Position numbers and translations under genes: made by a program. Source: CAYJLF01 sp964371055 (lineage in GTDB: Bacteria; Eisenbacteria; RBG-16-71-46; CAIMUX01). From it: a stretch of DNA of 64,000 nt. Shown piece by piece: positions 1-9,120 of the stretch (position 1 is its first letter; the number at the start of each line of letters is the position of its first letter). The notes below the pieces were generated by a model. That model was not told the origin of the DNA, did not search any database, and was given only the letters and a program-made list of their open reading frames with translations. Location of the stretch: assembly GCA_964371055.1 (NCBI GenBank), contig CAYJLF010000002.1, positions 363,262-427,261 on the forward strand, written 5' to 3'.

Positions 1-1
1 G

Positions 2-652
2 GCTCGCTGCTTCAGCGGCCAGAACGGCACGCTCCTCTGGAGCACTCCCTTCACCGACTGGACCTGGGCGATCGATCGCGTGGCCGATGTCACCGGCGAC
101 GGGATCAACGATGTCGCGGTCGGGGACTTCGACGGCAAGGCCACGGTCCTGAACGGCGTTACCGGCCAGCTCTTCTGGAGCTGGCTGAACCCGACCGGTG
201 ACAAGGTGATGACGATCCGTGGCGTGCCCGACCTGAACGGCAATGGTGCGCCCGACATCGTGGCAGGCACGCAGATGCTGACCAACGGCCTGGGCGGCGA
301 TGTCTATGCCCTGGAGGGGAACACCAACCCGACCGCGGTCGAGGAGACGGCCCTGCCGCCCGGGATGCGGCTGAGCGCGTCCTTCCCGAATCCGTCCCGG
401 GGGCGCGTGCAGTGGTCGCTCGTCGCCGGTCCCGCGCCCGGGGGTGAGGAGTTGCGCCTGACCATCCATGCGGTCGACGGGAGATGCGTGCGCGATCTCG
501 GTGGGCGTCGACTCCAGCCCGGAGACGATCTACGTGTCAGCTGGGATGGACGCGATGACACAGGAATCATGGTCCCGGCCGGGGTCTACCATGCCCGCCT
601 GGAGCGCGACGGTCGCGCGCTGGCGGGTCGGCGCGTGGTGATCGCCCGCTGA
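2..652 (+). CDS. FG-GAP/VCBS-repeat surface protein with FlgD-like C-terminal domain (5' partial)
   Basis: The reading frame is open to the window edge, so the N-terminus is missing. The visible part starts with FG-GAP/VCBS-type repeats that carry calcium-loop motifs (DVTGDGINDVAVGDFDG, then DLNGNGAPDIVAG), typical of beta-propeller proteins on the cell surface. The last ~100 residues form a FlgD-like Ig fold: the FPNPSRGRV start and the WDGRDDTG...PAGVYHARL end are the hallmarks of C-terminal domains found on exported proteins in FCB-type bacteria. The protein is therefore most likely secreted or surface-attached, perhaps adhesive; no enzymatic motif is visible. The next gene downstream carries the same C-terminal domain type. 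Confidence 0.8.
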   Translation, partial: ARCFSGQNGTLLWSTPFTDWTWAIDRVADVTGDGINDVAVGDFDGKATVLNGVTGQLFWSWLNPTGDKVMTIRGVPDLNGNGAPDIVAGTQMLTNGLGGDVYALEGNTNPTAVEETALPPGMRLSASFPNPSRGRVQWSLVAGPAPGGEELRLTIHAVDGRCVRDLGGRRLQPGDDLRVSWDGRDDTGIMVPAGVYHARLERDGRALAGRRVVIAR

Positions 653-737
653 CGCACCTTGGTCCGTCGTGCCCGAGCCCGGTGCACGGCGAGGAACCGG
701 GCCGGCGGCACAGCAGAGGAGACGAGCGATTCGGGGA

Positions 738-3068
738 ATGAGCATCCGCAACCTGATCAAGTCCGGGATGATCCTGCCGTCGCTGGTCGCGTGTCTCCTC
801 GCGGCCGGCTTCGGTTTGGCCCGGGCGATGGATGGCGATGACGCCTTCCGCCTCTATCCGCGGGCGTATTTCCCGGGCGTGGCCGACTCGTCCACGGCCG
901 GCGTGGTTACGATCGCGCCCGGGCAGATCCATGACCTGGGAGCTCTCTCGCTCTCTCGCGCCGGTGGCGTGTTGCGCGGCGTGGTCCGCGCGCCGGGAGG
1001 GGCCGGACCATCTCCGATGCCGGTGGTGGGCGCGCTGGTGGAGGCGGTGTCGCGCGGGCGGCGCATCATCACGCGCAGCGGAACCGGAGGGATCTTTGAG
1101 CTGACGGGCGTGCCGGCCGGCGAGACGATCGTCCGCTATTCGACCGACGATCCCCAGAACCGCTCGCCGCTCTTCATGGCCGCGTTTCACCCGGGAGTTC
1201 TGCGGCTGGACCAGGCGGAGAGGATCGCGGTCACCGACGGCGCCGTGATCGATCTTCCGCCGGTCGTGCTGCATCCCGGGGGCGTTCTCGGCGGCGTCGT
1301 GCGGGCGGAGGATACCGGCGCGCCGTTGGCCGGCCTTCCCGTCTTCGTGGAGCAGGCGGACAAGGATGCCGGTGTCGGTGCGGGCTCGCCCGATGATCCC
1401 GCGTTCTTCCCCGGGGACGGCGGTCTCTGGCGCTCTCAGACGGCGGACGATGGTCGCTTCCGGCAGGGCGGGCTCCCTCCCGGTACCTATCGGGTGCGGG
1501 TGGTCGCCGACGGGACCGACTATGTCGGGGAGTACCTGGGGGGCACGCGAGGGATCGAGGGGGCCCAGACCGTTCTCCTCCGCGCAGGAGACGATCGGCG
1601 GGATCTCGATCTCCGTCCCGACCGGGGCGGGGCGATCCTCGGGCTGGTGCGCCTGGAGGGATCGCTCGCGCCGCTGCCGGGGCTCGAAGTCCGCGTCATC
1701 GATCCGGCCACCGACGAAGTCCGCGTCGGCGTGACCGGTCCGTTCGGGGCCTATCGGGTCGGTGGACTTCCAACCGGCAGCTACATCGTGCACGTGCCGG
1801 CGCTCCGTAAGTACTTCCCCAACACCTTCCGGCGGGAGGAGGCGCGGGCCGTAGGCGTGAACGAGCCCGCGGAGGTGTCCGGCGTCAATCTCGTGGGCGT
1901 GCCCGGCGGCGGGTGTCAGCTCAGTCCGAGCGTGCAGGGGACGATCACGGGGCGTCTCTTCGGCGAGTTCATCGATGTCGACACCGTTTTCGTCCGAGCC
2001 TGGTCGGAGCGTGACACCGTGACGGCGATGGTCGATGAGGCCGGGAACTTCGCCGTCACCTGTCTGCCATCCGGATCGTATCGAGTGGCGCTCTTCCCCG
2101 CCGGAAGAGTGCGGGCGCAGTACCACCCGAAGGTGAATCTCCCCTCGCTCGCCGTTCCGATCGCCGTCGCTGCCGCAGAGACCACCGACGCGATCAACTT
2201 CGAGCCGGAGCCGGGAGTCGTCCTCACGGGCCGCGTTCTGGACGGCGGGACCGGCGAGGCGCTGGCCGGAGTGCGGGTCCGCGCCGAGGAGTTGACGACC
2301 CGCGACAGCGCGACCGGTTGGACGGACGAGTCGGGGTACTTCCTGCTGGACCGACGCGGCCAGCCCGGCGATCGCGGAATTCGCACCGGCCTTCCGGCCG
2401 GGCGCTGGCGCGTGCACGCCGAGTCCACGCTCGTGCCCGATCCGACGCTGACTCCGGTGTGGCAGCCGGCGCTCGATGCGACGGCCGCGAACGGCTCGAT
2501 CGAGGTCCGCTGGAGCCTGACGCCGGGCGCGATCTGGCGGATCCGGATCGAACGGGAGGACGAGAGGGGAGGGCTCCTCTCAATCTTCGAGGTTGCTGCG
2601 GTGCCGGGTGGATCTGGCGTCATCGCCGACCGCCCCGAGGGCGGGGGACGCTGCCGCTACCGCCTCTCGGCCTGGGTGGTCGGCGGGACCGGGCTCGAGC
2701 CGGGCCCGGGAGACGCCCCGTACCTGGCCTGGACCGACTGGATCGCCCCGGATGATGGGGAGCCTTTCGAGTCCGGGGATGGCGAGCGTGCTCGGATCCG
2801 CGCCTGTCCGACTCCGTGGTCGCAGCAGGGCGCGTTGCGCTTCATGTTCAGCCGGGCGCCGATCATGGGCGGGCGGCTCGACATCATCGCGGCCTGTGGA
2901 CGGCGCGTGGCCGCTCTGCCGTGGCCGAAGGGACGTACCGAGCTGGAGTGGGACGGCCGGGACGAATCGGGCCGGAGTCTGCCCACCGGCTTCTACCTCT
3001 GCCGCCTGCGCGCGGAGGGGATCGCGCCGGTCGGTGGGTCGTTCCTGATCCTGGGTGCGCTGCGCTGA
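738..3068 (+). CDS. Secreted multi-domain protein with carboxypeptidase-regulatory-like repeats and FlgD-like C-terminus
   Basis: I chose the ATG at 738 (776 aa) because it opens a signal peptide (MSIRNLIKSG..., a hydrophobic stretch, then an ARA site near residue 30); the open frame extends upstream to a GTG at 669 without signal character. An AGAGGAG lies at 715-721, rather distant. The mature protein has about five carboxypeptidase-regulatory-like (CarboxypepD_reg/SdrD B-like) modules. Each begins with a G-x-V-R/L-x...P-L-x-G-x-x-V pattern (for example LGGVVRAEDTGAPLAGLPV and LTGRVLDGGTGEALAGVRV). The C-terminus is a FlgD-like fold (LEWDGRDESG...LPTGFYLCRL). Such proteins are extracellular scaffolds or adhesins in FCB lineages. 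No catalytic site is seen and the specific role is unknown. Confidence 0.8.
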   Translation: MSIRNLIKSGMILPSLVACLLAAGFGLARAMDGDDAFRLYPRAYFPGVADSSTAGVVTIAPGQIHDLGALSLSRAGGVLRGVVRAPGGAGPSPMPVVGALVEAVSRGRRIITRSGTGGIFELTGVPAGETIVRYSTDDPQNRSPLFMAAFHPGVLRLDQAERIAVTDGAVIDLPPVVLHPGGVLGGVVRAEDTGAPLAGLPVFVEQADKDAGVGAGSPDDPAFFPGDGGLWRSQTADDGRFRQGGLPPGTYRVRVVADGTDYVGEYLGGTRGIEGAQTVLLRAGDDRRDLDLRPDRGGAILGLVRLEGSLAPLPGLEVRVIDPATDEVRVGVTGPFGAYRVGGLPTGSYIVHVPALRKYFPNTFRREEARAVGVNEPAEVSGVNLVGVPGGGCQLSPSVQGTITGRLFGEFIDVDTVFVRAWSERDTVTAMVDEAGNFAVTCLPSGSYRVALFPAGRVRAQYHPKVNLPSLAVPIAVAAAETTDAINFEPEPGVVLTGRVLDGGTGEALAGVRVRAEELTTRDSATGWTDESGYFLLDRRGQPGDRGIRTGLPAGRWRVHAESTLVPDPTLTPVWQPALDATAANGSIEVRWSLTPGAIWRIRIEREDERGGLLSIFEVAAVPGGSGVIADRPEGGGRCRYRLSAWVVGGTGLEPGPGDAPYLAWTDWIAPDDGEPFESGDGERARIRACPTPWSQQGALRFMFSRAPIMGGRLDIIAACGRRVAALPWPKGRTELEWDGRDESGRSLPTGFYLCRLRAEGIAPVGGSFLILGALR

Positions 3069-3097
3069 CTTTCCCGTCTCGTGTGGGGAAAGTGTTT
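3068..3097 (+). terminator. Hairpin directly at the stop codon of the secreted protein gene
   Basis: ACTTTCCC (3068-3075) pairs perfectly with GGGAAAGT (3086-3093) around a 10-nt loop, followed by a short GTTT. The stem begins on the last base of the stop codon of the upstream gene, which fits a weak intrinsic terminator. It could also be an operator-like inverted repeat for the methyltransferase gene downstream. Confidence 0.45.
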
Positions 3098-3221
3098 GCA
3101 TCCTGTGACCGGATGGGGGATAGGTCTCGTGTATCGATTCCAGCCGTAAGGGGTTACCGGTCGTGGAGAAAACATTTCCGGTCCCGAACGCGATGTGGAC
3201 AACTTCCTGGGGAGGCCTTCG

Positions 3222-5939
3222 TTGGCTCGGCAGGCCGCACTCGAGCAGGTCCGGCGCATCCTGATCTTCGCGGCCGGGCCGCCGCCGCGACTCTCAGCGG
3301 CCTCGTCGCAGCTCGAGCTGTGGCAGGTGGTGCCGACGACCGAGCTGTTCGACCGCGATCTCACCGAGCACTCCGACCGGCTCCACGACCTCCTGCTCGA
3401 GCTGGCGATCCTGATTCAGATGGAGGTGGCGGAGTTGGTCGACTCCCCGCTGACGCGCCGGGGACGGTACCGACTCAGTCTCGGAGCGGATCCGCCGCTT
3501 CGCCTGCTGGACGAATGGGAACAGGCCGTCTCCGCGGAGAGCGTCCCCTGGATGCAGGGAGTCGCTCACGCCGACCGGGAGCGTGCGTTCCGAGACGGGC
3601 TCGCGCGCGCCCGTGCGCTTGCCGACGCCGCCGAACTCGCCCCCGGTGTGGTGCGGGAGATCGTGCGGCGTCTCTTTCCTCTGGCTGCTCGGGCCGACGC
3701 GCGTGATGACCTGCCGGGACTGATCGCCGGTCACTCCCGCCGCTTCGTGCTGGTCCGGAATGCTTCCGGCCGCCTCTCGTTCCGCGTCGAGCCGGAGCGG
3801 GGTCGAGGCGCGGGGGTGGTGCACACGCCGTCGGAGCCGGTCACGGAACTCCTGCGCGTGCTCTGGCCCGCCGGGGAGTTTTCGGCGCCGCCGATGTTCT
3901 GCGACCCGGCGTGCGGCAGCGGGCAGTTTCTCCTGGCCGCCGCCGAGCGTCTGGCCCAGGAATGGCCTCGCTTCCATGCGGAGCGCGAGCTCTCCGGTCT
4001 GCTCCGCGCGCTCCGCGGGCTGCACGGCGTGGAGATCGATCCGGCGGCGGCACGGATCGCCGCCTGGAATCTCAGCTACTGGGCCGCCTGCCAGTGGCGC
4101 GACCGGCGGCGCGAGGCGGATCGAGGATCCCGCGGAGGGGGGACCAGCGCCGCTCCGTCCGACCCGGCGGGGCCGCGGCTCGACGCGCTCTTCGGACTCC
4201 CTTTCCCTTACGGACTCGGAACTTCGATCCAGGTCGGGAACGCGCTGCAGGTCGAGCCCAGCACCTTTGCGCCCGGCTTCCTCTGGGAACGGCGCTTCGC
4301 GGAAGTGTTCGAGCGTGAGCGTCCCGGCTTCGATCTCGTGGCCGGCAATCCGCCCTGGATCAGTTACGGACTGCGGGATCGCGGCTCAGCGTCACCGGAA
4401 GAGCGCATCTACTACGAACGGATTTTTCCGGCCGGCACGCAGTACAAGCTGACGCTCTATCCGATCTTCATGGAACTGGCGCTGCGGATCTGCCGGGCGG
4501 GCGGAATGCACGGCTTCTTGGTGCCTGACTCGCTCCTCTCGGGCCATCACTTCTCCAGGATTCGCCAGCGGTTGACCGCGGAGGCGGAACTGATCGAGCT
4601 GACGCTGTTTGAGGGTTCTCTCTGGCCGGGAGTGCAGGTCGGGCACACCCTCTTCTACGCGGCGCGCAAGCGCGGCGGTCCCGGCCGCTCGCCGGTCACG
4701 GTACGGAATCGCGTGCTGCCCGTCATCCGGGGGCGCATTGTCGGTTCCGGTTCATCGTCCTCCGCCGGCTCCGGCCCGTCCGACGTCCGTGTGCCCGCCC
4801 ACGCCTACAGCGCCGGAGGAGGTGGTCCGCTTCGGATCTTTCGAGACGACCGTGAGGTCGAGTTTCTGGCGCGGGTTCAGGCGGCTCCCCTGCGCTTCAA
4901 GGATGTCTGTTGGACCTATTCGGGTCTCATCGCGCGCTACGGCCAGAAGAGCGTGCAGGCCGATGAGGTCTGCGCCCAATTCCGGCTGGTGAAGCCGGGG
5001 GGAGAGATCATCCTCGAAGATGTCGACGCCGCGGCGCACTGGCGGCCGGCCCTCCTGACCGGCGCGGAAGTGGTTCCTTTCTCTGTGCGGTGGCGCGGGG
5101 GCCATCTCTACTGGCCCGGGGCGCGAGCCGACCTGGCCCGCGTGTACAAGAGCGGGTTCGATCCGGCACGCTACGAGGGAGCCAAGGTCCTCCTCCGCCA
5201 GACCGGGGACAGTCTGATCGCGGCGGTCGATCGGGCCGGGCGACTCTGCTTGAACAACCTGCACCTGGTCGGCCCCCTGGGGCGGCCCGCGATTCCGCCG
5301 CCGATCCTGGCGGCACTTCTGATGAGCGAGCCGGTGCAGCGCGCGTATAGAATCTCGGCCCTCGAGTCGTCGCGTCCGCTGGCGCAGGTCGACCTCAAGA
5401 CCGTCGAGATGCTGCCCTATCCCAGCGACCCGGGTGGAGTGCCGATCGGCGCGGCGCCTCCTCCTCCCCGGTCCGCTGCGCCGGTGCGCCGCCTGTTGCG
5501 GAGGATCGCGCGCGCTCTTTCCGATCCGTCCTCGGACGATCTCGTGGAGCTGGCGCGGGCCGCGTGGAGCCGTCCGGAAGAACCGGTGGAAGAGGGCGCG
5601 CCCGCGGGCCGGAACGTGCTGACGCTGATCCTGCTGGAACTGTCCGCGGAGCTGGAAGCGAGATCCGCGGAGCCGGATTCGGTCTCGTCGGCTGGAGCCG
5701 GGCGCATCGCGGACGGGGTGGACCGACCGGAGATGCCGATCCTCCTGGGCCGAGCCGAGATGTCGGCTTTGCTGGAGGGGGAGATGCCCTCCGGCGTCCT
5801 GGCCGGGGGAGAGCTTCCCGACGTCGCGGCGGAGCGGCGCCGGACGGGCCCGGTCCCGGGCGACGCGCGGCCCTGGCGCCTGTTGCTCGATCGGATTGTC
5901 GCTCTTTGCTTCGACCTGCCGGTGTCGGGGCGCCCCTGA
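3222..5939 (+). CDS. Eco57I/TaqI-type N6-adenine DNA methyltransferase (solitary, type IIG-like)
   Basis: The TTG at 3222 is the best start because GGGGAGG (3209-3215) sits 6 nt upstream; an in-frame GTG at 3195 would add nine residues (905 versus 914 aa). Methyltransferase motif I is DPACGSGQFLLAAAERL near residue 226 and the catalytic motif IV is NPPW near residue 375, the class gamma N6-adenine arrangement. After these comes a typical AGGxxGFLVPDSLLSG segment. Residues ~560-700 (RYGQKS..., KVLLRQTGDSLIAAVDR) resemble the TaqI/Eco57I target-recognition region. I see no PD-ExK or HNH nuclease motif in the N-terminal 220 residues and no adjacent endonuclease or specificity gene. It is therefore probably an orphan methyltransferase or the modification part of an unusual restriction or phage-defence system. 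Large C-terminal extension rich in E/G/P. Confidence 0.82.
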   Translation: MARQAALEQVRRILIFAAGPPPRLSAASSQLELWQVVPTTELFDRDLTEHSDRLHDLLLELAILIQMEVAELVDSPLTRRGRYRLSLGADPPLRLLDEWEQAVSAESVPWMQGVAHADRERAFRDGLARARALADAAELAPGVVREIVRRLFPLAARADARDDLPGLIAGHSRRFVLVRNASGRLSFRVEPERGRGAGVVHTPSEPVTELLRVLWPAGEFSAPPMFCDPACGSGQFLLAAAERLAQEWPRFHAERELSGLLRALRGLHGVEIDPAAARIAAWNLSYWAACQWRDRRREADRGSRGGGTSAAPSDPAGPRLDALFGLPFPYGLGTSIQVGNALQVEPSTFAPGFLWERRFAEVFERERPGFDLVAGNPPWISYGLRDRGSASPEERIYYERIFPAGTQYKLTLYPIFMELALRICRAGGMHGFLVPDSLLSGHHFSRIRQRLTAEAELIELTLFEGSLWPGVQVGHTLFYAARKRGGPGRSPVTVRNRVLPVIRGRIVGSGSSSSAGSGPSDVRVPAHAYSAGGGGPLRIFRDDREVEFLARVQAAPLRFKDVCWTYSGLIARYGQKSVQADEVCAQFRLVKPGGEIILEDVDAAAHWRPALLTGAEVVPFSVRWRGGHLYWPGARADLARVYKSGFDPARYEGAKVLLRQTGDSLIAAVDRAGRLCLNNLHLVGPLGRPAIPPPILAALLMSEPVQRAYRISALESSRPLAQVDLKTVEMLPYPSDPGGVPIGAAPPPPRSAAPVRRLLRRIARALSDPSSDDLVELARAAWSRPEEPVEEGAPAGRNVLTLILLELSAELEARSAEPDSVSSAGAGRIADGVDRPEMPILLGRAEMSALLEGEMPSGVLAGGELPDVAAERRRTGPVPGDARPWRLLLDRIVALCFDLPVSGRP

Positions 5940-6116
5940 GGCGCGCGTTGTGGCGCAGAACCCCGGAAGGGCGCAACCGGTCAGAATCGGAACTCATCCA
6001 AAGCAGTAGACGCACTGATGGGGCCGTGAAAGGCGGAGCCAGGCCCGGGTGGTCGGCCCGCCGGAAGTCCCCGTTCGCAGAAGCCCGATCCCAGGCAAGC
6101 AAGGAGATGAACCACG

Positions 6117-6770
6117 ATGTCGACTCTCGTCCATCGCCAAAAGGCCCGCGCCATCTTCCGGCGTTGGCTGGCCCTCTTCCTGATCCCGGTTCTTTTCGGA
6201 GTGGCGCCGGCGGTCGGTTCCAGCGACGCCGTCGCGGCTCCCGAGCCCTGGGAGATCGATGTCGCCCACTCCGGGGTGACCTTCCAGGTCCGCCACTTCT
6301 TCACCATGACTCCAGGGCGGTTCAGCAAGTTCAACGGCGCGGTCATGTATGACGAGGCCGACCCGACGAAGTCGAGCGTTGAGCTGACGATCGACGCGGC
6401 CAGCATCAACACCGACAACGAAAAGCGGGATGAGCACCTTCGCAGCGCTGATTTCTTCGACGTCGCGAAATTCCCGACGTTGACGTTCAAGAGCACGAAG
6501 GTCGAGAAGACCGAGCAGGCGGGCATGTACAAGATGACCGGCGACCTCACCATGGTCGGCGTGACGAAGCCGGTCACCGTCATGGTCGAGGTGATCGGCA
6601 TCGGTCCCGACGCGTGGGGTGGCACTCGGGGCGGGTTCACGGTCACCGGCTCGCTCAATCGGAAGGACTACGGCCTGGTCTGGAACAAGACTCTCGACAC
6701 CGGCGGCGCGATGCTGGGCGACGAGGTGAAGTTCTCGATCCCGCTGGAGCTGGTGAAGAAGAAGGCGTAG
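6117..6770 (+). CDS. YceI-family periplasmic lipid-binding protein
   Basis: The ATG at 6117 has AAGGAGA about 11 nt upstream. The product (217 aa) has a cleavable signal peptide (basic N-terminus, LALFLIPVLFGVAPAVG core, likely cleavage after DAVA near residue 40). The mature part is a complete YceI lipocalin-like domain: WEIDVAHSGVTFQVRHF at the start, DAASINTDNEKRDEHLRS in the middle, FFDVAKFPTLTFKSTKV, and the terminal DEVKFSIPLELVKK. YceI proteins bind polyisoprenoid or other amphiphilic molecules in the periplasm; their physiological role is mostly undefined. It is not clearly in an operon with the methyltransferase (177-nt gap) or with the E1 gene after it. Confidence 0.92.
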   Translation: MSTLVHRQKARAIFRRWLALFLIPVLFGVAPAVGSSDAVAAPEPWEIDVAHSGVTFQVRHFFTMTPGRFSKFNGAVMYDEADPTKSSVELTIDAASINTDNEKRDEHLRSADFFDVAKFPTLTFKSTKVEKTEQAGMYKMTGDLTMVGVTKPVTVMVEVIGIGPDAWGGTRGGFTVTGSLNRKDYGLVWNKTLDTGGAMLGDEVKFSIPLELVKKKA

Positions 6771-6791
6771 AACAGTCCACGCCCTGCCCCG

Positions 6792-6840
6792 GACCCCGAT
6801 CCTCCCGGCCCCCGCGCGGCCCGTCGAGGCCGCCGGGGTC
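6792..6840 (+). terminator. GC-rich hairpin after the YceI gene
   Basis: An outer stem GACCCCG (6792-6798)/CGGGGTC (6834-6840) encloses an inner stem GCGGCC/GGCCGC (6816-6833) with loop CGTCGA. There is no U-tract, so intrinsic termination is plausible but unproven. Confidence 0.35.
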
Positions 6841-6958
6841 TCAACCGGGACGGATCGATGCCCTCTGGCCCCGGAACCGGGCCGGAGGGTATCGTGTGAG
6901 TGGGCGGGAACCACCCCGGCCAACAGACGAGATACTGACGATGCGCCGGGAGGACCAC

Positions 6959-9076
6959 GTGGCGGCGAAAAAGGGATCGGAGAAGGCGGCGGGACCCTCG
7001 GCGATCAGCCCCGAGGAGCGGCGTCGCCTCGACCGCGAGCTGTACCGCCAGCTTTGCCTGGTCCGTGCGTTCGACGACCGCGTCTCCACGCTGCACCGGC
7101 AGAACAAGGTCGTCGGTGGCGTCTACTCCGGCGTCGGCCAGGAGGCGGTTGTCGTCGGGGCATGCCACCCGCTGCGCGGGGACGACCTCGTCTTCCCCCT
7201 CCATCGCGACATGGGCATCTTCCTCATGCGCGGAGTCGATCCGTCGCTGCTGCTGGCGCAGATCCTCGGGCGCCGGGACGGTCTCTCCGGCGGACGCGAC
7301 TCGTTCCTCCACACCGGTGACCTGGAGAAGGGAGTGATCGGCGCCACCAGCATGCTGGGCGCGACTCTGCCCGTCGCCACCGGTTCCGCGCTGGCCTTCC
7401 GCACCATGGGTCAGGATCGCGTCGCCGTCGCCTTCTTCGGGGAGGGCTCGACCAGCCGCGGCGACTTCCACGAGGCGCTCAACTTCGCCGGCATCCACAA
7501 GCTCCCGGTGATCTTCATCTGCGAGAACAACCAGTACGCCTTCACCACCCCGGTCCGTCTGCAGATGCCGGTCGAGACGGTGGCCGAACGTGCGGACGCC
7601 TACGGCCTGCGTCGCGCGCGCACGAACGGCAACGACCTCTTCCGCGTCATGGACGCGGTGGAGGCGGCGGTGCATCGGGCCCGCCGCGGTGAGGGGGCGA
7701 CCCTGATCGACTGCGTCACCTACCGGATCCACGGCCACAGCGAGCACGACCCGGCCCGTTACCGTGAGGCTGAGGAGGTGGTGGAGTGGGGCGCGCGCGA
7801 TCCGATCGAGCTGTACGAGCTTTACCTGGAGAAGCGTGGATACGACGTGGCGGAGATGACGCGCGAGGTCCAGGAGGAAGTACGCGCGGTGATCGATCGC
7901 GCCGTCGAATTCGCCGAGGCCAGTCCCTATCCCGACCTGCGCGCGGCGCACACCGCCGTCTTTATCGGGCCGGGTCCCCTCGGGACCACCGGGATCACCG
8001 CCGACTGGGCAGGTGACCATGCGATCCACGGGATGGCCGGGCCGCAGGCGGCCGACGCGGGGAGAGTCCCGACCCCCGAGCCGGATGGCGACGAAGTCGA
8101 GGTCAACTACCTCACGGCCATCAACCGCACCCTTGCCTGGGAGATGGAGCACGACGACCGCGTCATCTGCCTGGGCGAGGACATCGGCATCGGCGGTGGC
8201 GCCTTCGGCGTGACCGAGGGGCTGCTCGACCGGTTCGGGGACGACCGGGTCATCGACACGCCGATCTCGGAGTCGCTCATCGTCGGAGGGAGTGTGGGCG
8301 CGTCGGTGGTGGGGCTGAAGCCGGTGGCCGAGATGCAGTTTGCTGACTTCATCAGCTGCGGCTTCGATCAGCTCGCCAACAGCGCCGCCACGATGGCCTA
8401 TCGCCATGCCGGGAAGTTCGGCGCGGGAATCGTCGTGCGCTGCCCCGCCGGGGGAAGGATCCGCGGCGGCCTCTTCCATTCCCAGAACGTCGAGGCGTTC
8501 TTCCTCTCGACGCCCGGGATCAAGATCGTCGCTCCGTCCAACGCGCGCGATGCGAGCGGACTGCTGCGCAGCGCCATTCACGATCCCAATCCGGTTCTCT
8601 TCCTCGAGTACAAGTACCTCTATCGCCGGGAGAAGGCGCGCCTGCGGGGCGGGGTCGCCGAACCGCTGCCGATCGGCGTGGCGGCCGTGCGCCGTCCCGG
8701 CCGCCAGTTGTCAGTCATCACCTACGGTCCGACGGTGCCGCTCTGCCTCGAGGCGGCGGCCCGGCTGGCGGCGGCGGGGTTCGATCCCGAGGTGATCGAT
8801 CTCTGCACCGTGAAGCCGCTCGACATGGACGCGATCCTGACCTCGGTCGCGAAAACCGGCCGGGTTCTGATCGTGCACGAGGACCGCTACTTCGCGGGTC
8901 TCGGGGCCGAGATCGCCGCGCGGCTGGCCGACGAGGCCTTTGGTCAGCTCGACGCGCCGGTGCGGAGAGTCGCGACCGAAGACACGCACTACGCCTACAG
9001 TCCGCCGCTGGAGGACTCGATCCTGCCTTCCGTGGAGCGGATCGTGGCGGCGGCGGAGGAAGTGATCGAATACTAG
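6959..9076 (+). CDS. Fused E1 alpha-beta subunit of a branched-chain-type 2-oxoacid dehydrogenase
   Basis: I prefer the GTG at 6959 because GGAGG (6949-6953) is 5 nt upstream; the ATG at 6941 is an alternative (705 versus 711 aa). Residues ~15-340 are the E1 alpha domain, with the thiamine diphosphate motif starting GEGSTSRGDFHEALNFA near residue 160 and ending at ENNQYA near 190, plus the YRIHGHSEHDP loop. From about residue 380 an E1 beta domain follows (CLGEDIGIGGGAFGVTEGL), with a transketolase C-terminal domain at ~580-700. The enzyme decarboxylates a 2-oxoacid and transfers the acyl group to an E2 lipoyl protein. No E2 or E3 gene is nearby, so the substrate (branched-chain 2-oxoacid, pyruvate or acetoin) cannot be fixed. 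Alpha-beta fusions of this type are known in Bacteroidetes and related groups. Confidence 0.9.
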   Translation: MAAKKGSEKAAGPSAISPEERRRLDRELYRQLCLVRAFDDRVSTLHRQNKVVGGVYSGVGQEAVVVGACHPLRGDDLVFPLHRDMGIFLMRGVDPSLLLAQILGRRDGLSGGRDSFLHTGDLEKGVIGATSMLGATLPVATGSALAFRTMGQDRVAVAFFGEGSTSRGDFHEALNFAGIHKLPVIFICENNQYAFTTPVRLQMPVETVAERADAYGLRRARTNGNDLFRVMDAVEAAVHRARRGEGATLIDCVTYRIHGHSEHDPARYREAEEVVEWGARDPIELYELYLEKRGYDVAEMTREVQEEVRAVIDRAVEFAEASPYPDLRAAHTAVFIGPGPLGTTGITADWAGDHAIHGMAGPQAADAGRVPTPEPDGDEVEVNYLTAINRTLAWEMEHDDRVICLGEDIGIGGGAFGVTEGLLDRFGDDRVIDTPISESLIVGGSVGASVVGLKPVAEMQFADFISCGFDQLANSAATMAYRHAGKFGAGIVVRCPAGGRIRGGLFHSQNVEAFFLSTPGIKIVAPSNARDASGLLRSAIHDPNPVLFLEYKYLYRREKARLRGGVAEPLPIGVAAVRRPGRQLSVITYGPTVPLCLEAAARLAAAGFDPEVIDLCTVKPLDMDAILTSVAKTGRVLIVHEDRYFAGLGAEIAARLADEAFGQLDAPVRRVATEDTHYAYSPPLEDSILPSVERIVAAAEEVIEY

Positions 9077-9120
9077 CGGGGAGCTGAAGCACGGGGTCAG
9101 TCGCGGGCGGAGCGACAGGA

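Noticed and set aside
567..2417. A 616-codon open frame on the minus strand opposite the carboxypeptidase-regulatory-like protein
   Set aside because: It is rich in R/H/P/D with no domain, lies opposite a gene with a signal peptide and clear repeats, and is a typical GC-rich antisense shadow.
3222..5939. Type IIG restriction endonuclease
   Set aside because: Methyltransferase motifs are clear, but no PD-ExK or other nuclease motif was found; called a methyltransferase only.
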